DNA from: Metellina segmentata
Lineage: Eukaryota > Arthropoda > Arachnida > Araneae > Tetragnathidae
Direction: 5' to 3'
NCBI GenBank assembly: GCA_947359465.1
Contig: OX375880.1
Location: forward strand, 28,716,548-28,780,547
Length of the DNA stretch: 64,000 nt
Shown: positions 32,697 through 43,200 of the stretch, piece by piece
Numbering within the stretch: the stretch's first letter is position 1
Layout: each line of letters begins with the position of its first letter
The notes under the pieces: model-generated
Told to the model about the DNA's origin: nothing
Seen by the model: only the letters and a program-made list of their open reading frames with translations
Database searches by the model: none
Translations under genes and position numbers: made by a program

Positions 32697-33282
32697 CTAG
32701 AAAACAAAAATATGATCAATTTCTTGATTAAATTCATCATTAATCGATTATTGTTAAACAAAATAATTTGGCGTCTAAGAGCACTAAATGACATTGTATA
32801 ATCGGAGAAACTAAATCATTATTACCATTATGAGCACTAAGTTATTTTTCAATTTTCCAAACATTTCCTTTCACAAAAAAAAAGGTCTAAACAAAAGGTG
32901 ATTATAAACTTTTCGGATTTTTGTGGGTTAGGCCACTTTTGGAATGTTAGCCTCATATATCCTCTACTTGTCTCCTATAAAAATATTCAAAATTGCTGAC
33001 CGTGATAGTTCACACCAGAAATATTGCCTTTGGGGCAATAGATTCTTGGAAGTTTCCTTTTGCATCCAGACAAAATCGTGGTGATTTTTAGGTTTAAAAA
33101 CAATTTAACTCCTTTGAACTGGGACACGGCTTTATTTGGATTAAATGTGGTGCATTTTACAGTCCGACTCCAACGAGAATTCAGATGGGTCACGTTTTGT
33201 TTTGGACGAATCTATTATTTAAATAAGGGAAACAAAGCACCTCCGCCAACTGACATCTATATCACTAGATTTTGTTTCTAAG
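32697..33282. other. Intron sequence, no feature recognised
   Basis: AT-rich sequence between the 38-nt exon and the MITE. Overlapping short open frames near 32987-33281 show no domain. Confidence 0.5.
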
Positions 33283-33286
33283 TTAA

Positions 33287-34014
33287 GGGGGTCCGGGACA
33301 CATTGAAAAATATTTTTTATTAATTAATTTAGAATTTAGAATTTTTTTTACTGATTTCCCATCTAACTAATAAACGAAATCACAACACAAATTTTTTCCA
33401 AAAGTTCTTTAAAAATTTTAAATTCAAATTTTTTGAAAAAAGAGGGGTCATTTTAAATTGCTAAGGCTCAAAATATTGTTGATCAATTTTCAAAATTCTT
33501 GCAGTAAATTATTCACAAATTTATTAACTTTAATTTTGATTCAGCAATTTAAAAAATATTAATTTAATAAGAAATAAAAAATATTTAAATGAAAATTTTT
33601 GAAAATTTTAAGGTACTTTTTTAAAAAAAGTCATATTTTGAAAAGTAAATATTTGTTTCAAATTTGCTGAATCAAAATTAAAGTATAATGTTTGAAAAAG
33701 ATATATTCCAAATTTCAACCCTTAAACTTTATCGGTTTTTTACTTATAGCAATTTGAATACAGGAAATCTTGAAAAAATGTATCATGGAGAAAAACGCAT
33801 TTAAAGTTTTAAAGACAGGTGTTGTTGCCATGACAACAACTGCCAAGAGTGTTAGATTTTCAAAACAACGCACCACAAAAATTATTATATCTCTATTTCT
33901 AATTAAGATAGAAACATGATTTAGACGTCATTTTAAGCAGAAAAACACAGATAATTTCTTTTAATAATAAAAAAAAATTTCGAAAATTAGACGATTTTTG
34001 TGTCCCGGACCCCC
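33287..34014. mobile_element. TTAA-flanked MITE, copy 2
   Basis: The ends GGGGGTCCGGGACACATTG and TGTGTCCCGGACCCCC are inverted repeats. TTAA lies at 33283-33286 and 34015-34018. It matches 6094-6778 along most of its length, in the same orientation (for example TTGTTGCCATGACAACAACT in both). Confidence 0.88.
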
Positions 34015-34036
34015 TTAATCACTCGGTGCCGTAAGC

Positions 34037-35191
34037 CAGTGGTCCCCAACCCCCAGGCCGGTACCGGTCCGTGGATCAAATGGTACCGGGCCGCCCAAGG
34101 AACATTAAATTATTCCCATTTTATTTATTGTGGTGTATGTCTCTCGGGTCTGTACGACTTTTTATGGTCGAGAGGTTAACCGTGAACTGAGAGACGTCAC
34201 CTATAGCCGCACCAAAACCGCGCATGCGCAAAATATCGTGATATCGGGGCAGTTTTAGGTGACGTCTGGAGCTGAGCGGCTGCAAGCGGCTGTGGCGTTG
34301 TAGCTTTGGTAAAGAGAAGGTGTGTAACGCTCTTCTCTCTGTTCGCCGGTACTTTCTCGTGTTTAACAGTGCTTGTTGTACGTGTATATTGTGTTTGCTC
34401 AAATTTAACACACAAATTAGCAGAAATGAGTACGAAAAAGACGTCGTTAAAAAGTTTCCTTGAGAAAAAGAAAAGGCTCAGTGAAGAGACCGAAGAAGAG
34501 CCTTCGACATCAAAGAAACATGTAACTTTTAACAGGCAATACCATGAGTCCTACTTGAAATATGGATTTATCGGGACAGGTGATTCCCACACACCAAAAC
34601 CGCTCTTCCTAGTTTGCGGCGACCGCCGGCTCTTTAATGAGGCAATGAAACCTTCCAAACTGCTTCGCCATTTGAACGCCAAGCACCCTGGATTAAAAGA
34701 CAAGCCCCTGGAGTATTTTGAAAGAAAAAAAAAACGGGAACACGAAGGACAGAAGAAATTTATGAGGGCCACCACATCAATAAAGGAGAATGCACTGAGA
34801 GCATCAAATTTGGTGGCTAACCGTATTGCAAAGGCTAAAAAGCCATTCACTGTCGGTGAAGAATTGATTTTTCTGCAGTGACAGCAACCAAAACAATACA
34901 ACGAAATAAACTGGACATAAGCAACACACTTCGGGTGTCATTGTCTCCTATTAACTCCAGACGGAACAGTCTCGTTGCAAAGAAACAAGCTCAGGGTTCT
35001 CATTGATATAGCGTTCCATTGAGTAAAATTGTTGATTAAATTAAAATTATTAAATCAAAACAATCTAAAATATAAATAATAATTATAATAATAATAATAA
35101 TAAATCAACGCCCCCCCCCCCCCTCAGCGGGCTGCAGTAAAATTAGCAAACGTTGACCGGTCCGCGGCGATAAAAAGGTTGGGGAGCATTG
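34037..35191 (+). mobile_element. hAT element with BED-domain N-terminus, internally deleted
   Basis: The left end CAGTGGTCCCCAAC and right end GTTGGGGAGCATTG are inverted (12 of 14). The exact 8-bp duplication CCGTAAGC is at 34029-34036 and 35192-35199. The interior keeps only the 5' part of a transposase gene and a 3' region with an ATA/TAA microsatellite and a poly-C run (35085-35123). The deletion of most of the transposase makes it non-autonomous. Confidence 0.92.
34426..34881 (+). pseudogene. Truncated BED-finger hAT transposase
   Basis: It starts MSTKKTSLKSFLEKKKRL and contains YHESYLKYGFIGTG, then a BED-type finger region with VCGD...NEAMKPSKLLRHLNAKHP, and ends GEELIFLQ-stop after 151 residues. 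The arrangement matches ZBED5/SCAND3-type (Buster group) hAT transposases, normally 600 or more residues with an RNase-H-like domain after this point (family knowledge). The first zinc-ligand position, normally Cys in CxxC, is Phe here, so the finger is probably broken. The frame is open for about 570 bases from 34306. Confidence 0.8.
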
Positions 35192-35625
35192 CCGTAAGCT
35201 ATAAGAGTGATAAGGAGTTGGCTAAAAAAATTCACTCACACGGCGATTCATGCTTTTCCGCAGGGCAACCTTTCTCCTAACGACCTTCCACACCTTTTCA
35301 AGAAACGACTCGCCCAATCGGAAATGCCTTCTCATCGGAGAACTGTATCGTGGAGGATAACAATCCACGAGTAATGAAGGAAATTCAATCAAACTATTTT
35401 ATAGTTTATTTCTAGTATTGCTTAATTAAGTTATCCAGCATTGTTACCTTATTGCAGATAATTCCTTAACTCCGGAAAACAGATTGAGATTTTGACTTCA
35501 ATTGGTAGTTGGAATTTGATATGTGCATTTATTAATTACACAACATCTGTTGATAGAGGTTAATGATTTAAATCAAATTAATTATTAACACTAAATTTAA
35601 ATAATTAACAATAATTCAAATTTAA
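35192..35625. other. Intron sequence, no feature recognised
   Basis: Very AT-rich single-copy stretch between two transposons. Confidence 0.5.
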
Positions 35626-36011
35626 TTAAAGGTTCTTCTGTTAAAGTATGACCATATCTAGGTGCTCGTGTCAAGTTTGTTATTTATGCACTCCCCGGAC
35701 AAAAGTATTTGCACACACTGCATGTTTTTTTTCAGATGTGTGGCAAAATTACAGGAACTGCCCAAAAGAGCCTGCGGTAATGCAGGCGATACACATACGA
35801 CGTAGTGAGCGGCGCACCTTTTCAAACACACCCGGTATGTCTCGAGACGGCACCGGCAGCAACAGGAATCCTGACGACTAGGTCCTCGTCGGAGTGGACT
35901 TTTCAAATGGCCCCACAGGAAAAAGTCCAGACAGGAGCGATCGGGTGAGCGTGCCGGCCAAGGTGTGGGCCCACCCCGACCAATCCATCGCCCAGGGAAT
36001 TTAGCGTCTAA

Positions 36012-37518
36012 GGGTACGTACACTACGGAACCTGGATGGGCGCATGTAGCCTAGCTGGTCGCAAGTCATGATCGCATGTAGCCTAGAAGGTAACCTAGTA
36101 TTAAAGCGTGTAGTAGAAACACAACGGAGCTGATCTTGCACGCGTAGAGCCTGCAGACAACGGAGTTGCACATGCGCAAATAGATTTCTTCTTTGTATAC
36201 GTTTGCAGACCGTAGTTTGTTTTAACATATTAGGATGTTTCACATAAACATATTTTATGTAATGTATTTTATATATTTGAACCTAAGTCGCATTTAGTTT
36301 TTTACCGTCTAAATATTTTAATTACAAAGAACTACATTATTCAGTATTTTTAATCACTTGATGTATTATGTTTTTGTTTATTACCATTTTAATAACTGGA
36401 ACTATGTTTTAAAAATAATGAAATTCAAACCAATCTATATATATAAAACACTAACGTACGTGGACTCGAAATCGACGTTATTTGTGTATCGTCGAATGGC
36501 AACAATCAACATACATAAAATAACCCAGATATTTTGAATTCTTGCTGTTTTCAAATAGCCGAGGTCAATTTCTATGAAAAATAAGGAATTAAATTGTAAT
36601 ATTTATGTTTGAACTTACTTTTTATTTCTTCCTTTGATGTAAAAGTAATTTAAACGTAATTTTACTACCCGGTATCTGGCCACGCGTCAGAATTAATGTT
36701 TACTTTTTTAATTTGATTTAGAATTCCGTGTTTGGGTATTTGAGTTGACTGCGAGATGTTGCGGACATATTTGAGGATTCCCAAGTATTATAAATACGTG
36801 TTATTTTTGTTAATAAATCATTATTGTCTGTGTCAATATCGTTGAAAAGTCTTTTGTCGCATTATTCTATTTCACAATAAATATAATCAGGAAGTCGAAA
36901 TTCAACACGTTTGAATAGTACGTGTTTTTTCAAGGATTGGAATTTTATTTTTGTTTGCATTATGGTGTTCCGGTATATTACATGTTGCAGAAATATTATT
37001 TAGGAGTTAGATTTTAATGATATGTCTATTTCCTGCAAAATATCTCTAGACATGGGTAATTTTGTAGCGGTGTATGTACATTTCGACCAACTTTGCTTAA
37101 ATATTTGATTGAATATGCAATGATTTAAAGAATTGTTTCACAAAAATAAATAAAATATACAAATCAAAACATGTTTCATTACGGTGTGTAAAAAAGTTTA
37201 AAAAGCACTATTACACACCGCCGAGCGCTAGCTGGCGCAGCCCGACTAGTATAATATTACTTCACTGTTTACGCCAAAAAATGCACAGACGAAAAAATCG
37301 AGGCGATCGTTCAGTTGACCCGCGCACTACTATGTAAACATTCGCATTGGCAAATCATCCAGCTTCCTGCTTTGCTCACTGCGCCAATCTAGGTGACCCG
37401 CCAGGCTCGGTAGTGTTTGCTCCCGTATGGAAACACTGGTCAATTCTACAAAGCGGTAAGCTAGTAGGCGACCAGCAAGGCTACATGCGCCACTCCAGGT
37501 TCCGTAGTGTACGTACCC
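36012..37518. mobile_element. PIF/Harbinger-like non-autonomous element
   Basis: The ends GGGTACGTACACTACGGAAC and GTTCCGTAGTGTACGTACCC are perfect inverted repeats, extended by CATGTAGCC/GGCTACATG. The 3-bp duplication TAA is at 36009-36011 and 37519-37521. TWA duplications are characteristic of PIF/Harbinger. It splits the mariner-type transposase between DVRSA and the PGRWIG segment. No transposase of its own. Confidence 0.88.
36434..37249 (+). mobile_element. Non-autonomous Helitron nested in the Harbinger-like element
   Basis: The 5' end is TCTATATATATAAAACAC preceded by A. The 3' end is a hairpin CGCC(G)AGC-GCTA-GCTGGCG, then CAGCCCGA and CTAG, followed by T. A-TC...CTAG-T with a subterminal hairpin is the Helitron signature. 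The interior is AT-rich and encodes nothing recognised. Confidence 0.78.
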
Positions 37519-37780
37519 TAAAGCGCTTCGCACATCCAAGCTGAAATGGCGTGGTGCTCCGTCATGCTGGAACCACATACGTGCTTGTATGTTGGCTGCA
37601 ACAGGTTGAAGGAAGTCTGGAAATACCTGTTGTAAAAATGTGAGATATGTTCTGCCCTCCAGTCGGAATAGCAGAAGGTGGGCCGATCAAATGGTGACAC
37701 ACAATTCCAGTTCAAACATTTACGCTGAAACGCTTCTGATACGCATGAGGACGTATTGTACGGATTGTTTGACGCCCACA

Positions 37781-38020
37781 CTAAAAAGCCATTCACTGTC
37801 GGTGAAGAATTGATTTTTCTGCAGTGACAGCAACCAAAACAATACAACGAAATAAACTGGACATAAGCAACACACTTCGGGTGTCATTGTCTCCTATTAC
37901 CTCCAGATGGAACAGTCTCGTTGCATAGAAACAAGCTCAGGGTTCTCATTGATATTGCGTTCCATTGAGTAAAAATGACGATTAAATTAAAATTATTAAA
38001 TCAAAACAATCTAAAATATA
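37781..38020 (+). repeat. Displaced copy of the hAT element's internal segment
   Basis: These 240 bases match 34835-35074 of the neighbouring hAT element nearly base for base, from CTAAAAAGCCATTCACTGTC to CAATCTAAAATATA, with only a few substitutions and no visible indel. Neither hAT terminus is present. It interrupts the mariner-type transposase. Confidence 0.85.
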
Positions 38021-38803
38021 TCATGAAGGTTGTGCGTATTAGAAATGTCTTCATGAGTAAAGGTGCATTTATCCGTGAATAACACGTGCACTAAAATCGG
38101 ACTGCTCTGCTAGCTATTGCAAAAACCAACGTGCAAACTCGACACGTAGCGCATAATCTGAAGGTATCAAGGCTTTCACTTTCTGTGCATGGTAGGGGTG
38201 TAATCCTTCGTCTCGTAGTGCTCGCCACACAATAGAGTGGGGCACATTTACGGCACGGGAAACCTTTCGCCTGCTAATATAGGTCGATCTTCCACTCTTT
38301 GCAGAGTGTCCTCTACAACTCGTGGCGTCCGCACACTCTTGTCACGCACTGTATCATGCATGCCGGTGACGAAGGATCCCGTTTCGCACAGGCACCGATG
38401 CAATCGCTCGAACATTTTTCGGCCTGGCACATGTCTTCTCGGGTAACGCTGCCTGTACAGTCTTTCGGATTACAGAGCATTCCCATTCGAAAGACCATAC
38501 ATAAAATGCATGTCCGCCTTTTCCTGATGACTGTACGTCACCATGCCTTCTGAAATCCACGGTAGAAATGACGACGCGTTAGAAAACTCGCGCTTTATGC
38601 TTTCCATTGCAGCGCCGTCTAGCGGTTCACCGCTTGCTCTCCGCTCATGCATAGTATGGTGAAAATTGGTTGCTTAGATGTTTTCTATCACCCCTTAAAT
38701 TTTTGCACATGATTTTCGAAACAACCTGTACATATATATTTATAATACATGTATAATTGGCACGAGGACCTAGATGGTCATACTTTGTCAGGATAACTTT
38801 TAC

Positions 38804-39060
38804 TAAATTTAAATCTGTTCAAGTAATATTTTCGAAACATACTGTTTTACTCGTCACATATATACGAATACATATATAAAAATCTATTCATGACAACGAA
38901 TATGAAACTTGAAAACAGTGGGAAGTAACTTGAAAGAATTATTGTAGAGATTCTGTGTTTTGTGTGTGACACTATGTATAGAAAGCCATAAATAAGAATA
39001 GAAATTTCCGGAATACGGAAAGTAATGTATAAAAAAAATTCCATGGAAAATATGTCTTAC
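38804..39060. other. Intron sequence, no feature recognised
   Basis: AT-rich sequence just downstream (in gene sense) of the 44-nt Kv-beta exon. Confidence 0.5.
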
Positions 39061-39104
39061 CCAATCCAACGCTAGATATTTTCAAGCCGGACTTTCCAAG
39101 ATTT
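39061..39104 (-). CDS. KCNAB-like: Kv channel beta subunit, 44-nt exon
   Basis: The exon encodes NLGKSGLKISSVGLG; its first base completes a Lys codon from the previous exon and its last base begins the Gly codon of GTW in the next. The acceptor is TTGTTTTTCAG and the donor TTGG|GTAAGAC on the minus strand. Mammalian Kv-beta has YRNLGKSGLRVSCLGLG at this place, the first strand of the aldo-keto-reductase barrel. Exon sizes 44, 38 and 80 agree with those I recall for vertebrate KCNAB genes, which would mean an ancient exon structure. The ~13.7 kb upstream intron and 6.4 kb downstream intron are full of transposons. Confidence 0.9.
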
Positions 39105-39185
39105 CTGAAAAACAAACAAAATATTGAAGTAAACGCATTTATTATTCATCAAATACAAAATGCTTCAGTAGAGAATTTTTAGGAT

Positions 39186-40180
39186 AGGTAGGTATTTAAA
39201 TAACGTGCACTGGAGCAACACAACGGGCTATTGGCAATGTTCCGGGATGAATCTATAAGAAAAAGATCCGAGGCCAACTACGTATTTGTTTGAGCCACGG
39301 TCAGAGGACGAGGTCTCAAATGAGCAGGCACCCCCCTCCCCCATATACAAACTTTCTTCTTCTTCTTTCTAATCCCACTGATCTGGATCAGATCAGGTCC
39401 ATGATCTCCCTAGAACCACACCAGGGCTACGCAGTAGGTCCTCCCGCGATAACGCAATGCATCCCAGCGAATGCTCGGCGGTGGCCTCACTTGTGTTGCA
39501 CTTTGTACAGGTGGGGAAGATTTTGTTTCTCCGGGAGAACCTTAGAGTACTAAGGTGTCCAGTTTTGAACCTAGATAAAGCTGTCTGGTCCCGCCTTTTA
39601 CCACCAAAGCTCAAAGCACCACCAGGGCCAGGGCTACAGTACCAAGGATGGGGCGGCGGAAGTTTCCAAGACGAGTTGACAAGAGCCTTTCTTCTGGAGT
39701 ATATTTCATGGAAAGTCAGAGGCTCAGCAGGACACAGGGGCAGTGATGATCCCTTCTTAGCCAGTTCATCGGCAATGTCGTTATATTTAAGGTCTACATG
39801 AGAAGGAATCCATTGAAAATGTATAATGCAGGACTTAGATAACATTTTTAGTTTTTCAAAAACACAGATGCCCCGCTGGTCCACAATATTCCTCCAATTC
39901 TCCAGGTACTGTATAGCACTACGACTATCCACCAATATCCAAATCTCCCCGCATAGTTGCCGTTCTAAAGAAAAATTTAAAGCCTTGTCAATGGCCATCA
40001 GTTCTGAGCCAAAGACGGAACTAAAATCAGAATAACCACTCAAACGTCAGGACATTTGAGGCCATGACAGATTTAACGTTCCCCTGCCCCCTTTGTAAAC
40101 GGTAGTCTTTGGTGGAATTTGAACACGCAACCATCCGGTTACTAAGCCGTTTTTCTTCCAATCGGGCCACCGCGGTCTAG
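39186..40180 (-). repeat. SINE1b, minus strand, split by a LINE fragment
   Basis: The 3' part is at 39186-39353 (AACGTGCACTGGAGCAACAC). The rest is at 40038-40180, with a head reading CGGTGGCCCGATTGG and GCGTGTTCAAATTCC on the minus strand. Confidence 0.72.
39354..40037 (-). pseudogene. LINE 3' end with RNase H domain
   Basis: On the minus strand the frame reads SVFGSELMAIDKAL, WILVDSRSAIQYLENW, FQWIPSHVDLKYNDIADELA and later a Cys-rich CTKCNTSEATAEHSLGC. These are RNase H motifs (Glu in GSEL, Asp in LVDSRSA, Asp in IADELA) followed by a C-terminal zinc-knuckle-like segment, as in RNase-H-bearing non-LTR elements of the Jockey/I groups in arthropods. The first catalytic Asp is missing, so the copy is 5'-truncated inside the domain. 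After the stop at 39393 the 3' end closes with an AAGAAG-type tail. No in-frame stop over about 210 codons suggests a fairly recent insertion. Confidence 0.85.
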
Positions 40181-41060
40181 AATCCTCAAGGGAATTGCAA
40201 ATAATGCAATTTGCCAAACAAGTTTTCCAAAGTAAATCTGACTTTAAAAGGAAGAAATGATGCTAAAAACAAACACAAGAAGCATGTGTTTAAATAGCTA
40301 TTCCTCAGCGTAGAGGATACTTCCAATAATAGTAACTTTCTAATAATATTTAGGAACCAACACTAATTTGGAAATGAAATAATACTCACTGTTATTTGTA
40401 TTGAATATCTCTCAAAAAATACTTTAATCAGTGGTATTAAAAGTAATCGGTAATGAGTCTGGTGTTTTGTTAACAATTGGCATTTGTTAGCAGCATCCTT
40501 AAATCTTCAGTCTCGCAGTCGATTTCTATATTTGATTGAATAATTTGCAACTACGCTAAATCCGTGTTAAACTTTAATTTTAATGTAACTTTAATTTTAA
40601 CAATGTACAATGCTTGCAACAATGGCTCATTGCTGTGAGTGTATGTATGGTCGAAAGGATAAAATTTTGCTTAAAACCTTTGAGAGTCCTGAAATTTCTT
40701 TGAAGTGTACTGTTGCTTTTACTCCACAGAGCAGTGATTAAATAACCACATCTTTGTAAAAAAAACATGGTTACTTCAAACATTTAACGAAATTCTATTG
40801 TTTTGTTTTGGTCAGAATATAATTTGTCTTTGGAACCCTTCCATGGAATAGTATCATTTCGAACGATTCGTTTTGGTCTATTCTGTAGAGACGAATCATA
40901 TGAAAGGATGTATTGCTCATTTTCTTGGAATAATACTTGAGAAGAAATATTACATTTCTTCTGTCCTTGAAATGAAATTCCTTGTAAAGATTTGTTCATT
41001 CAATTGAATAGAATCCATCGGATAGATTATATTGCTTATTTCTTTAGATTAGAATCCCGT
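40181..41060. other. Intron sequence, no feature recognised
   Basis: AT-rich single-copy sequence. Open frames of 67-71 codons show no domain. Confidence 0.45.
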
Positions 41061-41063
41061 GCA

Positions 41064-41200
41064 AAGGATCGTCATCTGACCGTGATTCAAAATTACGTGG
41101 TGTTCTCGGTTCTTTCCATTCGGGTTTGATCCCGAACCATCGCCAATACCCCGTTGTATTGCTCCAGTGTGACGTTAATAAAATACCTACCCTTGTAAAG
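41064..41200 (+). repeat. SINE1b 3' fragment
   Basis: AAAGGATCGTCATCTGACCG through GTGTGACGTTAATAAAATACC, 5'-truncated. Confidence 0.7.
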
Positions 41201-41202
41201 AT

Positions 41203-41560
41203 TATATCGCATTTCCTTAGAATAGAATCCACTGGAAAGATTATGTTGCTCATATTCTGAGAGTAGAATCCACTGGAAAGATTATTGGTGATGATAAAAA
41301 GTGTTAGATGTCATGTGAGGAAAAACTGCAGGTTGCAATGCGGAATTTTACACGTGACCTCTCCAGAGGGTCAAAACATTTGTAATAGAATGCATTGGAA
41401 ATATTAAAATTGCTCATTTCAATAGAATAGAATGCACTGGAAATATTATTGGTCACGATTAAAAAGTGGTTAGAAGGGTCCAGGAAGGAGAGAACTTAGG
41501 TTGCAATGAGGAATTTTGCACGTGAACCCTCCAGAGGGTCAAAACATTTCTAAGTTACAA
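41203..41560 (+). repeat. Two-copy degenerate tandem repeat (about 180 bp)
   Basis: The order AATAGAATCCACTGGAAAGA, AGATTATTGGTGATGAT, AAAAAGTG, AGGTTGCAATG, GGAATTTT(A/G)CACGTGA, CTCCAGAGGGTCAAAACATT occurs twice, ending near 41369 and 41550. Shorter AGAATCCACTGGAAAGATTA elements precede it. Confidence 0.75.
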
Positions 41561-42347
41561 ATATTTAAAATCTAATTGCCCATTATTGCTCTTCTACACT
41601 CCCTCATTTCCTTTGGGGCGAACGAACCTCCCGAAGACTCTTTCATCGCCTGCCCATCGGAGAAACATCGTACTATTCAAATAAACATCCCGAAAATAAC
41701 TACACCGATATCGATTTTTCATAGCACCCTACCCAACACAACCCAAAATAATTCATATAAAGCACCGTTCAAACCAAAGAAACACGTCGTCTTCACGTCA
41801 TTAGAGCAAATGAATTTGAAAAATGAATCCATCGCGTACTTGCTTTGAGCGGAATACCCGATGGGAATGGGAGCACGTTTCGTGGGCAGTTTTCACTGCA
41901 ACAACACAATGCTCGCTGGAAAAAAACTTCTACAGAAGTTCGCGTTTAAAAATTATTCCCTTTAGGGGAATTCAAAGGGAAATGGCCTTCCCGTCGTGTC
42001 CGAAATATCCTTTTCGTGAGAGACTTGCCTTTCATTGGGTTTGGGAAGGGAGCGCTCGTGAAAGCCATCTGGGCTCGGAAGCGACGGCGCCGTAATCGCA
42101 TTGTCTGGGATGGAAAGCGAACGACTGGCGGCTGTGGAAGTTTGTACGCGATTTTGAATTTCAGGATGTGTCGGTTGGTTATATGGGAGATGGGTTTTGA
42201 TCGATGCTTTGAAAGCGCGAGGTATCAATTGAAGTGTTTTCGACGTTGATGTTTTTGAGATTTTATAAAACTTTTACGCTTGTGTGAAACGAAACTGAAA
42301 CTAACTCCCTGAAATATAATATTCAACATGTCAATTCTTCAGGAACG
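41561..42347. other. Unique higher-GC segment, no gene recognised
   Basis: Single-copy sequence with several short open frames on both strands and no recognised domain. Confidence 0.4.
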
Positions 42348-42351
42348 TTAA

Positions 42352-42805
42352 GGCCCGGTGCACATGTCCGGTTTTTCAACGTGCGGCGCAACTGCGGCAC
42401 CGAAGCCCAACTATGCACTCATAACCGTGAAATGACGCACGAACACATATCGCGCCATTTGCGATACATATTCTATCGAAGAAAACGCGTTTATTTCGCC
42501 TACTTGGTGTAAAAAAAGTATATTTTGAAACAAAAGAGACGTTACTGGATACAACGATTCATTAATTATTATTTATATTCCATTTGTTTATGAAAACAAA
42601 GTACTTCAGAACGGAGAAGCGTGTGCGGCGAGCTGCGGCGCCGTGGGGAAACTGCGGTACAAATTGCACGCAAGTTGGACGAGCGTCGCATCGGCGGTGC
42701 TGGAGGCATTTATGTACTGCTCCATTGGATCTAACATATCTCAGACCGCATTTGCGTTGCGGCAGTGGCGCCGCACGTTGAAAAACCGGATGTGTGCACC
42801 GGACT
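42352..42805. mobile_element. PIF/Harbinger-like MITE (GGCCCGGTGCAC family), copy 1
   Basis: The ends GGCCCGGTGCACATGTCCGG and CCGGATGTGTGCACCGGAC are inverted and extend through TTTTTCAACGTGCGGCGC/GCGCCGCACGTTGAAAAA. A TAA trinucleotide flanks each side (42349-42351; 42806-42808). The interior has TTACTGGATACAACGATTCA. Other copies are at 61406-62779 and 62876-63291. Confidence 0.82.
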
Positions 42806-42959
42806 TAAGGTCGATAGGCCCTAGTCTTTATATCATTGCCGTAGCCATCTGGCCTCCAGTACATTTTGTTGTCACCTTTCCCCTATGAGTGAATTCCGGG
42901 CTTTCACCAAAAGCCCCGTTGAGTTCCACAAGTACGTCGTTAATTCAACTGGCTACCCT

Positions 42960-43200
42960 CTCGATAATCCCACCGTAGCCCAGTTGGAAGAGTAACGGAT
43001 TAGCAATGGGAGGATAGCAACGGATTAGCAATGGGAGGACTCAAATCCAACCAAAGACCGTCGTGTATAAATGGGCCAGCGCATGAATCGTGGCCTCAAA
43101 TACTCTCACGTTGGCGTGGTATGGCCGTTTGGAGAGTAGGACTTCATGTGTTGACCTCGTCATCTGACATCAAAATTACGTTGTGATGTCTTTGGTAAGG
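42960..43200 (+). repeat. SINE1b copy with duplicated head segment
   Basis: The head CCACCGTAGCCCAGTTGG with AACGGATTAGCAATGGGAGGA repeated twice in tandem, then AAATCCAACCAAAGACCG and body to 43200. Confidence 0.7.

Larger units (their letters stand above)
35749..38544 (-). pseudogene. Mariner-type transposase, broken by insertions and frameshifts
   Basis: The N-terminal part at 38100-38544 reads SHQEKADMHFMYGLSNGNA, then CLCETGSFVTGMHDTVRD, a helix-turn-helix-type region like the DUF4817 domain of arthropod transposases. The catalytic part resumes at 37519-37780 with FLQQVFPDFLQPVAANIQAR and WFQHDGAPRHFSLDVRSA, and ends at 35749-36011 with GRWIGRGGPTPWPARSPD and CLDFFLWGHLKS. WFQ-D-GA and PWP-SPD...DFFLWG are the usual second and third catalytic motifs. 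The last Asp context reads SPDRSCLD, slightly altered. It is dead because of the insertions and at least one frameshift. Confidence 0.75.
35626..38803 (-). mobile_element. Mariner-type transposon with three secondary insertions
   Basis: Terminal inverted repeats: left AAAGTATGACCATATCTAGG (from 35643), right CCTAGATGGTCATACTTTG, with weaker pairing outward to about 35626 and 38803. A minus-strand transposase gene fills the original interior. It is interrupted by a PIF/Harbinger-like element (36012-37518) and by a 240-bp hAT-derived block (37781-38020). Confidence 0.72.
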
